From Hymenobacter volaticus (GTDB lineage Bacteria; Bacteroidota; Bacteroidia; Cytophagales; Hymenobacteraceae): 64,000 nucleotides of DNA. The notes under the pieces are model-generated. The model did no database searches. It saw only the letters and a list, made by a program, of their open reading frames with translations, and was not told where the DNA came from. The stretch is taken from contig NZ_CP095061.1 in the NCBI RefSeq assembly GCF_022921055.1, forward strand, positions 3,387,501 through 3,451,500, read 5' to 3'. The position numbers and the translations under genes are program-made. This document shows, piece after piece, positions 1 through 8,235 of this stretch; position 1 is the stretch's first letter; each line of letters begins with the position of its first letter.

Positions 1-937
1 GAACATCATGGCCTTCCGGTTTGCCAACTCCATTCTGGAGCCCGTTTGGAACCGCAGCCACATCGACCACGTGCAGATTTCGGTGACTGAGCAGCTCGGG
101 GCTGGCGAACGAGCCGGCTACTACGACGGCTCGGGCGCCCTGCGCGACATGATTCAGAACCACTTGCTGCAACTGCTGTGCATCATCGCCATGGAGCCGC
201 CCATCAGCTTCAATGCCGAGGAAGTACGTAACCGCAAAGTGGACGTGCTACGGGCCATGCGCCGGTTTTCGCCCGAAGACGTGCGCCTCTCCACGGTGCG
301 CGGCCAGTACGGCAACGGCTGGATCGAGGGCAAGGAAGTGCCTGGGTACCGCGACGAACTAGGCTCGGATTCCAACACCGAAACCTTCGCCGCCGTGAAG
401 TTTTTCGTGGACAACTGGCGTTGGGAAGGCGTACCGTTCTATCTGCGTACCGGCAAGCGTATGCACCAATCGGCGTCCGTGATTACCATTCAGTTCAAGG
501 ACGTACCGCACTTCATGTTTCCGGCTTCCGCGGCCGACAACATCAGCCACAACCGGCTCATCATCAGCATTCAGCCTGAAATGAGCATCCGGCTGCAAGT
601 GCAAGCCAAGCGCCCCGGCCTGGACATGGTGCTGAACACCGTAGATATGGTGTTCGACTACAAAGGCACCTATACCAACCAAGCGCCCGAAGCCTACGAA
701 ACGTTATTGCTCGACACCATGCTCGGCGACCAAACGCTGTTCATGCGCGGCGACCAAGTGGAAGAGGCGTGGGACTTGATCATGCCCATCCTGACCACTT
801 GGCAAAACCGCATGAGCCTCAACTTCCCCAATTACTCGGCCGATTCGTGGGGTCCGGAATCGGCGGAAGCTCTCATTGCCCGCGAAGGTTTCCACTGGTT
901 CACGCTCCCCGTCAACAACAAGAAAAAACCGGCCTAA
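1..937 (+). CDS. zwf: Glucose-6-phosphate 1-dehydrogenase, C-terminal part (cut by window edge)
   Basis: Oxidises glucose-6-phosphate to 6-phosphogluconolactone with NAD(P)+, the first step of the oxidative pentose phosphate pathway, in the cytoplasm. The reading frame is open from base 2, so the N-terminal Rossmann domain and the active-site segment lie outside the window. What is visible is the C-terminal alpha+beta domain: the family stretch QISVTE, then GERAGYYDGSGALRDMIQNH, the substrate-side YLRTGKRM and the ending typical of the family. The stop codon overlaps the pgl start by one base (TAATG), so the two genes are very probably cotranscribed and translationally coupled. Identity is secure; the first ATG seen at position 8 is internal, not the real start. 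Confidence 0.96.
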   Translation, partial: NIMAFRFANSILEPVWNRSHIDHVQISVTEQLGAGERAGYYDGSGALRDMIQNHLLQLLCIIAMEPPISFNAEEVRNRKVDVLRAMRRFSPEDVRLSTVRGQYGNGWIEGKEVPGYRDELGSDSNTETFAAVKFFVDNWRWEGVPFYLRTGKRMHQSASVITIQFKDVPHFMFPASAADNISHNRLIISIQPEMSIRLQVQAKRPGLDMVLNTVDMVFDYKGTYTNQAPEAYETLLLDTMLGDQTLFMRGDQVEEAWDLIMPILTTWQNRMSLNFPNYSADSWGPESAEALIAREGFHWFTLPVNNKKKPA

Positions 938-1671
938 TGAAGCTTCACATTTCTCCGGCCACCACCGAGGTACTGCACGAGCTAGCCGACTACTTCGTGG
1001 CAGCGGCCAACCAGGCTATTGCCGCACACGGCCGCTTTACGGTGGCGCTTTCGGGCGGTAGCTCGCCTAAAAAGCTGTTCGAGTTGTTGGCGTCTGATGC
1101 GTTCAAAGACCAACTGGATTGGACTAAGGTGTATTTCTTCTTTGGCGATGAGCGCAACGTACCGCACACCGACCCACAGAGCAACTACCTGATGGCGAAA
1201 ACCGCCTTGTTCGAGCCTCTGCACATCGACGCCGCCCAGACGTTTGCGGTTGATACCAGCCTCCCTCCTGCCCAAGCCGCGGAAGCTTACACAACCGCTA
1301 TCAACCAGCATTTCAACAGCGAGCAAGCCCGCTTCGACTTAATACTGCTCGGTCTAGGCGATAATTCGCACACAGCTTCCTTGTTCCCGCACACGTCCGT
1401 ACTACACGACAAGTCGGCTAGCGTGCAAGACGTATATGTGGAAGAGTTGAAGGGGCATCGTATCACCTTTACTGCGCCACTAATCAATCAGGCCCGCGCT
1501 GTTGCGTTTCTGGTTTTTGGCGAAGACAAAGCTGCCGCGGTACGTCACATTCTGGAAGACAAGGAAGACATCGACAACTTCCCTGCCCAACTCATTGCTC
1601 CCACCGACGGCGACTTGCATTGGTTTTTGGACACGGCAGCTGCTTCTAAGCTTGACCAGCAGGCTAGTTAA
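937..1671 (+). CDS. pgl: 6-phosphogluconolactonase
   Basis: Hydrolyses 6-phosphogluconolactone to 6-phosphogluconate, the step right after Zwf. The 244-residue length is normal for the bacterial SOL/DevB type. Visible family blocks are FTVALSGGSSPKKLFELL near the N-terminus, then VYFFFGDERNVPHTDPQSNY and FDLILLGLGDNSHTASLFPH, with the catalytic-region residues in place. An open frame continues upstream to 769, but that stretch is zwf read in another frame; the ATG at 937 overlaps the zwf stop and begins the conserved sequence (MKLHISPATTEV), so I take it as the start. A strong terminator follows at 1692. Confidence 0.95.
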   Translation: MKLHISPATTEVLHELADYFVAAANQAIAAHGRFTVALSGGSSPKKLFELLASDAFKDQLDWTKVYFFFGDERNVPHTDPQSNYLMAKTALFEPLHIDAAQTFAVDTSLPPAQAAEAYTTAINQHFNSEQARFDLILLGLGDNSHTASLFPHTSVLHDKSASVQDVYVEELKGHRITFTAPLINQARAVAFLVFGEDKAAAVRHILEDKEDIDNFPAQLIAPTDGDLHWFLDTAAASKLDQQAS

Positions 1672-1691
1672 ACTTCGGCTTACCTCTTTGT

Positions 1692-1736
1692 AAAAAGGAC
1701 GGCCTGCTGCGCTTAGCGTAGCAGGCCGTCCTTTTT
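1692..1736. terminator. Bidirectional intrinsic terminator between pgl and rpiA
   Basis: Inverted repeat with stem GGACGGCCTGCT/AGCAGGCCGTCC, flanked by A5 on the left and T5 on the right, so it works on both strands. It lies between the convergent genes pgl and rpiA. Confidence 0.9.
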
Positions 1737-1764
1737 ATATAATCATGAATTATCTAGTCTCAGA

Positions 1765-2514
1765 TTAAGGTAGTTCCGCGAAGTCGGTGGCAGGCTGAGG
1801 CGCCGCACCGGCCCGTAGCACCTGCGCCTGCCCTTCGCGGACGACCAGGGCGGCGCGAGCTAACCCAAGGAACAGGCCGTGTTCCACGAGGCCGGGAATA
1901 GTTTTGAGTTGCTTTGCCAGTTCGGAGGGGTTAAGCAAATGGCCGTAGTGGCAGTCAATCAGTAGATTTCCTTGATCGGAATAGGCATACTTGTTCGGGT
2001 CGTTCTTGTCCATCCGAACCACTGGATTGCCTCCAGTGGCTGCCACGGCATCCATCACCCAAGGCAGCGCAAACGAAACCACCTCCAGCGGCAGCGGAAA
2101 CTGCCCGAGTTGCGCTACTGCCTTCGAGGAATCGGCAATGACGAGCATGTAAGCGGAAGCAGTAGCCAGCACTTTTTCCCGCAGCAACGCGCCGCCGCCA
2201 CCTTTTATCAAGTTTAACTGCGGGTCTAGCTCGTCGGCGCCGTCCACGGTCAGGTCGAAGCGCAGGCCGCGGTGAGGTTCCACCAACGGAATGCCGAGCT
2301 GGCGGGCTAGGTTCTCGCTGGCTACCGAGGTGGCGGTGGCCTGAATGCGCAATTCGCCGGCTTGCACCTTCTGGCCGAGTAGCTTGATGAAGTGCGCCGC
2401 CGTACTGCCCGTGCCCAGCCCGACCAGCATGCCATCGCGCACCCACCGCAAGGCGGCTTGGGCGGCCACTTGCTTTTCCTGATCTAGTAGCTCTTTATCT
2501 TTTGTTGGTGTCAT
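1765..2514 (-). CDS. rpiA: Ribose-5-phosphate isomerase A
   Basis: Interconverts ribose-5-phosphate and ribulose-5-phosphate in the non-oxidative pentose phosphate pathway. The 249 residues match the family length. The phosphate-binding GLGTGSTAAHFIKLL, the catalytic-site DLTVDGADELD and the KGGGGALLREK block are all present. It is convergent with zwf-pgl, giving a small pentose-phosphate cluster. Downstream on its strand lies the shared terminator. Upstream, the original tRNA-Lys locus would have been directly adjacent before the large element inserted. Confidence 0.96.
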   Translation of the reverse strand: MTPTKDKELLDQEKQVAAQAALRWVRDGMLVGLGTGSTAAHFIKLLGQKVQAGELRIQATATSVASENLARQLGIPLVEPHRGLRFDLTVDGADELDPQLNLIKGGGGALLREKVLATASAYMLVIADSSKAVAQLGQFPLPLEVVSFALPWVMDAVAATGGNPVVRMDKNDPNKYAYSDQGNLLIDCHYGHLLNPSELAKQLKTIPGLVEHGLFLGLARAALVVREGQAQVLRAGAAPQPATDFAELP

Positions 2515-2681
2515 TAGCGTAGGTAGTAATAAAGGTTGGGGCCAACCTGTAGTCTTACGTACTTCTTCACCAAACTGCGGTGCTTATAGCGTGACACTTT
2601 CAAGCAACCTGTCTAGCATTTGGTTTCGCTGCTCCTTTAACTCTGTTGCTCAAGGTTACTTTATCGTATAACCAGCAAATA

Positions 2682-2711
2682 AAAAAGCCTCAACTTTCGT
2701 TGAGGCTTTTT
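2682..2711 (-). terminator. Original chromosomal terminator of the tRNA-Lys gene
   Basis: Stem AAAAAGCCTCAA/TTGAGGCTTTTT with a 6-base loop. It lies immediately beyond the left 22-bp repeat, where the 3' flank of the tRNA would be before integration. A different hairpin now serves the tRNA at 45351, which fits the element having separated the tRNA from this terminator. Confidence 0.75.
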
Positions 2712-2728
2712 GGTGATCCCGCTGGGAT
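2707..2728. repeat. attL: left copy of the 22-bp att direct repeat
   Basis: Five T then GGTGATCCCGCTGGGAT, identical to 45380-45401. Seventeen or eighteen of these bases are the 3' end of a tRNA-Lys (T-arm, acceptor stem, encoded CCA), but here no tRNA body follows, so this is the orphan half-site left by site-specific integration. The sequence just inside (TCAC) extends it into a GTGATCCC-gct-GGGATCAC dyad. Confidence 0.9.
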
Positions 2729-2832
2729 CACAGCATATTTACCATAAATACTCAAAAAACATCCTCAAAAGACATTTAAAGGGGATTTAATGTTTTAACT
2801 TTACTTTATTTTACTTGTTTTTCACAATATTT

Positions 2833-2855
2833 ACGGTCCCACTTATGGGCCCACT
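2833..2855. repeat. Left arm-type repeat of the element
   Basis: ACGGTCCCACTTATGGGCCC plus ACT. It matches 45322-45344 in 20 of 23 bases and in the same orientation. One copy lies close to each att core, the position expected for recombinase or excisionase arm-binding sites. The role is inferred. Confidence 0.55.
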
Positions 2856-2918
2856 CAAATCTTTACTTACATTTGGCAGCCGGCTTAGAAGTGAGCCCAA
2901 ACTACTCTCTACATTACC

Positions 2919-4157
2919 ATGTCCTCCACCAAACTAGTTATCCGCAGTGACCGAAAAGCCTTCGGCAAAACCACTATATACGTTCAGTACACGCATAAAA
3001 GTGCCAAGAAGAAGTTCAGTACCGGCTACAGTATTGCACCTAACTGTTGGAACGGAACGGCTGGAAAGGCTACTGGTACTTCTAAAGAAATAGTAGAGTT
3101 TAATGCACGGCTCCAGATTATCAAAGGAAGAATTGACAAGATTGTTCAAGATGCCATCTTAGTAGGAGAAGAGCCTTCTTTTGCGCTCGTTGAAGAACGA
3201 CTAAAAGGCCTCTCTAATTCCTCCAGTAAGCTTCCAGAGTTGCTTAAGCAGGAGAAATCTAGCAATCAAGACTTCTTAGAGCTTTTTGCAGAAAACATTA
3301 ACGTTACTAGTGCTTCGAAATCGCATGGTACGATTAAGCATTACAAGAGCACGCTGAACCATCTAAAAGCCTATGCGTCGAAACGAAGCATCAAACTGAC
3401 TTTATCTTATTTAGACACCAACTTTTACCATGACTTTGTCCAGTTCCTGACCAAAGAGTTGGAGATGACCAATGGCACAGTCAACAACCAGCTTAAGCGG
3501 GTTAAAGTAGTGATGAGTTATGCGCTGGACAAAGGATTGACTGATAATATTGCTTTCCGCAAATTCAAGCTCCTGAAACATACGGAAGCCGATGTTATTT
3601 ACTTAACCCAAAGCGAACTACAAATCCTCTTCGAAGCAGACTTGTCATCGGAGCCGCGCATGGCCAAGGTGCGTGACTTATTTGTCTTAGGCTGTACCAC
3701 TGGGCTACGGCATTCGGACTTCAGCATCATTCGCCCAGAGAATATTGAGAATGATCAGTTGGTGCTGCGCACCATAAAAACGGGAGACTGGCTTAGATTA
3801 GATCTCAACCAATACTCGCGAACCATCCTACAGCGCTATCCTAATGGGCTACCGAAGCTCTCTCAGCAAAAGTTTAATGAGTATGTGAAAGAACTGGGAC
3901 AGCATTGTGGTATCGACAAATCAATCCTTGTGGTGCATTATCAGGGCACCAAACGAATTATGGAGCGCGTACCAAAGTACAGCCTCTTATCCTCTCATAC
4001 AGGCCGGCGCACCTTTGTAACTCAAAGCCTAGAACGCGGGATGCCCATAGAAGTACTTCAGAAATTTACTACTCACAAAGACCTCAAGACGCTAATGCGC
4101 TACGCCAAAGTGGCTGACGAACAAAAGAAGTTGCAGATGGAAAAAGCGTGGGGTTAA
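2919..4157 (+). CDS. Tyrosine recombinase (integrase) of the eCIS element
   Basis: Site-specific integrase expected to insert and excise the 42.7-kb element at the tRNA-Lys att site. The 412 residues have the usual Bacteroidota architecture: an N-terminal arm-binding domain (about 1-90), a SAM-like core-binding domain (about 125-215) and a C-terminal catalytic domain. The catalytic set is visible: Arg in CTTGLRHSDFS, His-x-x-Arg in SSHTGRRTF, His in TTHKDLKTL and the nucleophile Tyr in LMRYAKV. It lies just inside attL and points into the element, the classical arrangement. It has no overlap with neighbours and its own leader of about 190 bp. Confidence 0.93.
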   Translation: MSSTKLVIRSDRKAFGKTTIYVQYTHKSAKKKFSTGYSIAPNCWNGTAGKATGTSKEIVEFNARLQIIKGRIDKIVQDAILVGEEPSFALVEERLKGLSNSSSKLPELLKQEKSSNQDFLELFAENINVTSASKSHGTIKHYKSTLNHLKAYASKRSIKLTLSYLDTNFYHDFVQFLTKELEMTNGTVNNQLKRVKVVMSYALDKGLTDNIAFRKFKLLKHTEADVIYLTQSELQILFEADLSSEPRMAKVRDLFVLGCTTGLRHSDFSIIRPENIENDQLVLRTIKTGDWLRLDLNQYSRTILQRYPNGLPKLSQQKFNEYVKELGQHCGIDKSILVVHYQGTKRIMERVPKYSLLSSHTGRRTFVTQSLERGMPIEVLQKFTTHKDLKTLMRYAKVADEQKKLQMEKAWG

Positions 4158-5716
4158 GAACTAAATGAACTGAAATACTTAGAGAGCTTTTAGGGCGAAT
4201 AACCGACGTACTTGTGCTAGAAGGTTAATGTATGCATCGTCTATCTCTTTTATCTTATTAAAACGCCCTAGCTCTACCCTTGTGGCGCGGGCATCATCAC
4301 GCGAAAGTCCCAGGCTAGTAGCTTAAGAGATAGCTCGCGATGGTGCCAGCATCGCAGGCAGAGCCAGTACTAAGGGCTAGGTTGGGCAGGCGGGCAAGTA
4401 GGACGTCTTTTTGACAATGTAGAGCCTCTTTTGCAAAGAGTAGGCCTTGGTATCTGCCAGTAACATCTGTTACTACAAGTACGCACAGGATAGAGTACAA
4501 CTCTCGACACATGGGATAACAGGCTCGGAAAAATTACTTTAAATATTATAATATTTAAAGTAATTTTCTTGTAAATTAAAGCAGATGGAAATTTTAGCTG
4601 TACGCTTATTAAAGTGATTGGTGATCTACGCTTCCCCATGCGCCTTCGCGGTGTCCCTCCCTCGCTGTCTCTACTTCAGTCGGCCCACGTCCCTACCCCT
4701 ACGTGTTGGTAAACTCTGTACGTTTGTTTATTTTTATAAAAAGACATTTGAAACACAAATACTTAAAATATTTCTTGGTTGTTCTTAATCATAAGAATGG
4801 AATCTGCAGGCATAAATTCAGAATACGCACGCAAACATTGTTTTAAATAATATATTAATACACAATAAGCAATATTTAAATATACAACAATATCCACGAC
4901 AGTCCAATCTATTATTTAATTATAACTAATAGCGCTTTACTATTGATATTTAAGTGGTTATTAACGTCTAGTTTTAGCATTATTTTTCTCTTTTATTAAA
5001 AATACTGAATAAATAAAACGTATGTTAATCATATTTATACCATAAGTAGTAATTTAATATTTACAATATAATTAAAATAATATCTAAAACATATAAAAAT
5101 TAAAAAGATTTCCCAATGAATCTAAAAACATATTATTATGAACAATCTAAATATTTTCATCCCGCTTTTTTATGCTTATTTGCGTGTGCTTGCAATGCAT
5201 ATTTTGTCTAAAAAATCAAAGACTGTTTTAATCGTAGCGGCTGTATAAAACATTTAGTGATTTATACATTAAACTAGAACAGATTATATGCTGGAGCTAA
5301 AAAATTGAGGAGTGTGGGTACTTGATGATTATAATAAGCCTGTTTCTGCATGGATGCCATTATCCGACCGATTAGAAAACTTGCAAATAAGCTGTTTTGC
5401 AAAATCTAATATTGATAATAAATATTAGTCATAGGCAATGATTTATAAGCTAATTCAATCCAGTAGAAGATGTAAATTAATGGACAAAAATGATAAATTA
5501 CAATTTTTGAATACTGACTTTTATTCGTCTGAATAAAATATAATTCACTTTATAATCATATTAAACACGGGAAATATCAAACAATCGTTTTATAATTTAT
5601 GGCTTAAACTCATTATTACTTGGACATAATTTAAGAATAAATATAGTTTGTGATTCATCTATATAACTTCAATTATAAGCTGCATTTAAGTATTTTTTTT
5701 TTAAAGAGAGCGTCAT
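4158..5716. other. Long AT-rich non-coding stretch
   Basis: The first 350 bases resemble the moderate-GC backbone; from about 4530 the sequence becomes strongly AT-rich and stays so to 6300. No open frame with a credible protein was found. The change begins at a perfect 38-bp palindrome (4530-4567). The rest holds only short AT runs and no recognisable RNA. Confidence 0.6.
4530..4567. repeat. Perfect 38-bp AT-rich palindrome
   Basis: The arm AAAATTACTTTAAATATT is followed by AT and then its exact reverse complement, so the whole 38 bases are self-complementary. It sits at the sharp switch from moderate to low GC. It could be a terminator-like hairpin downstream of the integrase, a protein-binding site, or the edge of a separate acquisition. 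Confidence 0.85.
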
Positions 5717-6310
5717 ATGGAAGATCAAGTTAAGAATTTATGGGAAATAGTTTTAAATGTATGCACTCTAATAGGGGCAGGGGCAGCATTTTGTTTTTCG
5801 CTGTACACTTGGAATAAAGGTAATCATGCTAAAAGGGCTGAATTTTTAGACACTTTGTTAAAAGAATTCAATAATAATAACACTTATATGGCACGAAGAC
5901 TATTAGATGGTTTTGCGTTAACTGCTCCTAGTCATGAACAAATTATATTGTCAAATAATTTATTACGCGATCATAGGGCCAAGCCTGTCATATCAAGTAT
6001 AGAAATCGAGGCCCGTGAGTCATTTGATAAGTTTTTAGAATTCTTTGCAAAAGTGGAATTTTATTTTGATTTAGGTCTAATTACAAAAAATGAGTTACGA
6101 TATTTTAACTACTATCTGGTGAAGTGCGCTTATGAAGGTGAGGGATGCGTCTTAAATTATGCAGTAATATATGAATACGACGCGTTGCAGAGGTTATTAT
6201 ATGTGATGAATATAAATATTTCTAATAAAAACAATAAATATGATTGGAAGATCATATTTATTGATAACAAACAAAAGAACAGATATGAGAGATTAAGAGG
6301 CGGCTACTAG
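5717..6310 (+). CDS. Hypothetical membrane-anchored protein in AT-rich strip
   Basis: I do not recognise this 197-residue protein. Residues 8-31 (WEIVLNVCTLIGAGAAFCFS followed by LYTW) form one likely transmembrane helix. A charged, mostly helical cytoplasmic part follows (NKGNHAKRAEFLDTLLKEF...), ending in a basic tail. A GA-rich ribosome-binding stretch (AAAGAGAG) lies about 8 bases before the ATG. The gene is strongly AT-biased, far below the eCIS operon and the chromosome, and stands alone between the integrase and the operon. That is the typical location of accessory cargo such as defence or regulatory genes, but nothing in the sequence proves a role. Confidence 0.65.
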   Translation: MEDQVKNLWEIVLNVCTLIGAGAAFCFSLYTWNKGNHAKRAEFLDTLLKEFNNNNTYMARRLLDGFALTAPSHEQIILSNNLLRDHRAKPVISSIEIEARESFDKFLEFFAKVEFYFDLGLITKNELRYFNYYLVKCAYEGEGCVLNYAVIYEYDALQRLLYVMNINISNKNNKYDWKIIFIDNKQKNRYERLRGGY

Positions 6311-6679
6311 GAAGGTGGTAAAACAAGTATTGATTAGCGTCAGTAGGTTGAAGTATTAGCTCGCCCTGCGCTACATCATCTCCTTACTCAGCTAGGTGAG
6401 CCAGTCCGGTGCTGGGGCGCAACTCGACCACGGACATCTGCGTGAGCGACAGGTGTAGCTTGCAGAAGAAGGTGGTAATACTTGGCTTGCCCTAGTCGCT
6501 GTAGTGTGAAGTAGCTTATGATTGAGAAGGCCCCTCTTTAGGTGTTATTAGACAAATAAGGTAAACCCTCCAAGTTGGCCTTATACGGGCTTGCTCGGCG
6601 GCCTCTCCGGTGTCTGACCTGATGAACGAGACGTTTGAGCGCATTACCGACGAGGAACGAGCGCGTCACCTTGCTGTTT
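6311..6679. other. Non-coding junction between AT-rich strip and protease remnant
   Basis: Base composition returns to moderate-to-high GC here. Frames are broken on both strands and no gene could be supported. It probably holds further decayed mobile-element sequence. Confidence 0.4.
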
Positions 6680-7162
6680 TTCTCGGCTGGCAAAGCCAAC
6701 ACCCAGTTTGCTGCCCAGCGTCCCTGGGCCAACCATGCCCGGACGTTTGGCATTGCCGCCTCAACGGAAAACGAGCATCTGGCCAGCTATTCCAATTTTG
6801 GCGAAGGCATTGACTTATGCGCGCCCAGCAGCGACGAGAACATTGGGCTGCGCAGCATCACGAATACCAGCTTGCCAGGGGGTGGTGACTTGGCCGGCCA
6901 TACGGGTGGCCCCGACGACTACACCGCCCACTTCGGGGGTACTTTGTCGACCACGCCGTTGACGGCGGAGGTGGCGGCCTTTGTGCTGAGCTTGGACCCC
7001 ACGCTCACGTGGCAGGAAGTGCGCGATATTTTCAACAACACCGCCGTTAAATTGACTTCGTCAACACTGATGCCCAAGCGCTTTTGGGCCTGGACTGCGG
7101 TACGTTGGCCGTCAGTATGCCGTATCAAGAGCCGCGAAGGGCCTTCATATTTTGGTGAGTGA
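6680..7162 (+). pseudogene. Subtilisin-like (S8) serine protease C-terminal remnant
   Basis: The frame encodes the C-terminal half of a subtilase catalytic domain: FGIAAST...LASYSNFGEGIDLCAPSSD, then FGGTLSTTPLTAEVAAFVLS, then LTWQEVRDIFNNTAVKL. In active enzymes the block reads GTSxAxP; here the catalytic Ser is replaced by Leu (GTLSTTP). The N-terminal half with the Asp and His of the triad is absent, so it is an inactive fragment. It lies between the AT-rich strip and the end of the eCIS operon. Whether the parent was eCIS cargo or an unrelated gene cannot be told. Confidence 0.75.
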
Positions 7163-7571
7163 AGCGGGTAGCATACCTAGGATTTAACCGGGAGAGGAGG
7201 CCTAGGAATTGGGCATCCCTCCCTACTACTGCTCTGAACTGATGGCTATTACAAATCCAACTGGAAAAACAAGCCTATTCCGGACTACTGTATTTGGAGG
7301 GTTGACGGTTCATCGGTTATGAGAATAAAGGTGACATAACCATATGCTTAATTTAATCCTTTATATGGCGAACCATGCAACCATTTTTTTGCTTCCCACT
7401 TTGCAACTTAAATTACCTGAATTTGAGGAGCAAGGGGCTGTTCCTACCTTGTCGTGTTAAAAAAAACATCCAACAAAACCGCTCTTCAAACCGTGATGCA
7501 ACTTGCAAGAAATGAAACGCAAAAATCATCATTTCGCCCTTAAAATTCTTTTCTTCCCGATATACAAAATT
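7163..7571. other. Non-coding downstream end of the eCIS operon
   Basis: No gene is supported here. It contains the inverted 77-base fragment copied from the tail-protein gene (7244-7320). I saw no clear intrinsic terminator for the operon. Confidence 0.5.
7244..7320 (+). repeat. Inverted duplicate fragment of the tail-protein-I-like gene
   Basis: These 77 bases match the reverse complement of 12965-13041, inside the tail-protein gene, with three mismatches in a short cluster and no gaps. It is an isolated piece with unrelated flanks, showing that a second copy of that gene, or a rearrangement of the operon end, once existed here. Confidence 0.9.
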
Positions 7572-8195
7572 TCACTTCTTAATCTCATTTCCTTTCTTCC
7601 TCCCCACCCTTTCAATCGTTATATTCTCCAAATCAATCTGTCCCACAAACGGCGTCAACAGTGTTTCACTACGGTAAATAATCTGTCTTGCTTCTACGAG
7701 CTGGATCAGCAATTCCCTTCCGTTCAGTTGTTGGATTGCTTCTTTACCAAGATTGATTCTATAAAAGCCGGAAACATCCGTAACCGCCTGCCAATTTTGT
7801 TTTTCCTCTTTTTCGTTTTCGGTTTTCGCCAGGAACAAAGCGACCTGTAGGCCCTCTAATGGGTTGAGATTATCATCAAACACGAATCCCTGTACCTGCC
7901 AGGTATCCAGATCAAAACTTTCATCTTTTGCGCGCATCGTAAGATCCACTTGCATACGGAGTGCAGGAAAGAGCGATTCATTAAACCCCATCCTTTGCCT
8001 CATTTTTAATACCCGTGCATGGTTCTCTCCGTATTTGGCGGTGAGCCGTTCCGATTCCAGCTCCATTGCTTTATGTTTCAGTAACTGCAATTCCATATGG
8101 TTTTTTAGGCTTTCAACCTTCATATCGTCAAGCACTGACGATGTTTCATCCACATCCTGAGAAATTTCAGCGTCTGGTCTTTCTTTTTTTGCCAT
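7572..8195 (-). CDS. eCIS-linked protein with coiled coil and carboxypeptidase-regulatory-like domain
   Basis: The 207-residue protein ends the eCIS operon. Residues about 25-70 form a charged helical segment rich in Leu, Glu and Lys (KNHMELQLLKHKAMELESER), a probable coiled coil. Residues about 103-170 (VQGFVFDDNLNPLEGLQVAL...TDVSGFYRINL) have the pattern of a carboxypeptidase regulatory-like beta-sandwich. The start is 40 bases downstream of the beta-helix gene on the same strand, so it is in the same transcript. A surface-decoration or adaptor role at the particle tip is plausible but inferred. No enzymatic motif is seen. Confidence 0.7.
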   Translation of the reverse strand: MAKKERPDAEISQDVDETSSVLDDMKVESLKNHMELQLLKHKAMELESERLTAKYGENHARVLKMRQRMGFNESLFPALRMQVDLTMRAKDESFDLDTWQVQGFVFDDNLNPLEGLQVALFLAKTENEKEEKQNWQAVTDVSGFYRINLGKEAIQQLNGRELLIQLVEARQIIYRSETLLTPFVGQIDLENITIERVGRKKGNEIKK

Positions 8196-8235
8196 TTTGA
8201 TAGGTTTACTTGTTGATAAATTCAGCTGATTGATT

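Noticed and set aside
769..936. Upstream extension of pgl within zwf
   Set aside because: It is zwf in another frame; the conserved Pgl sequence starts at the ATG at 937.
2707..2728. Possible second tRNA-Lys gene at the left end
   Set aside because: Only the 3' end of the tRNA is present; no anticodon arm or D-arm follows, so it is an att half-site.
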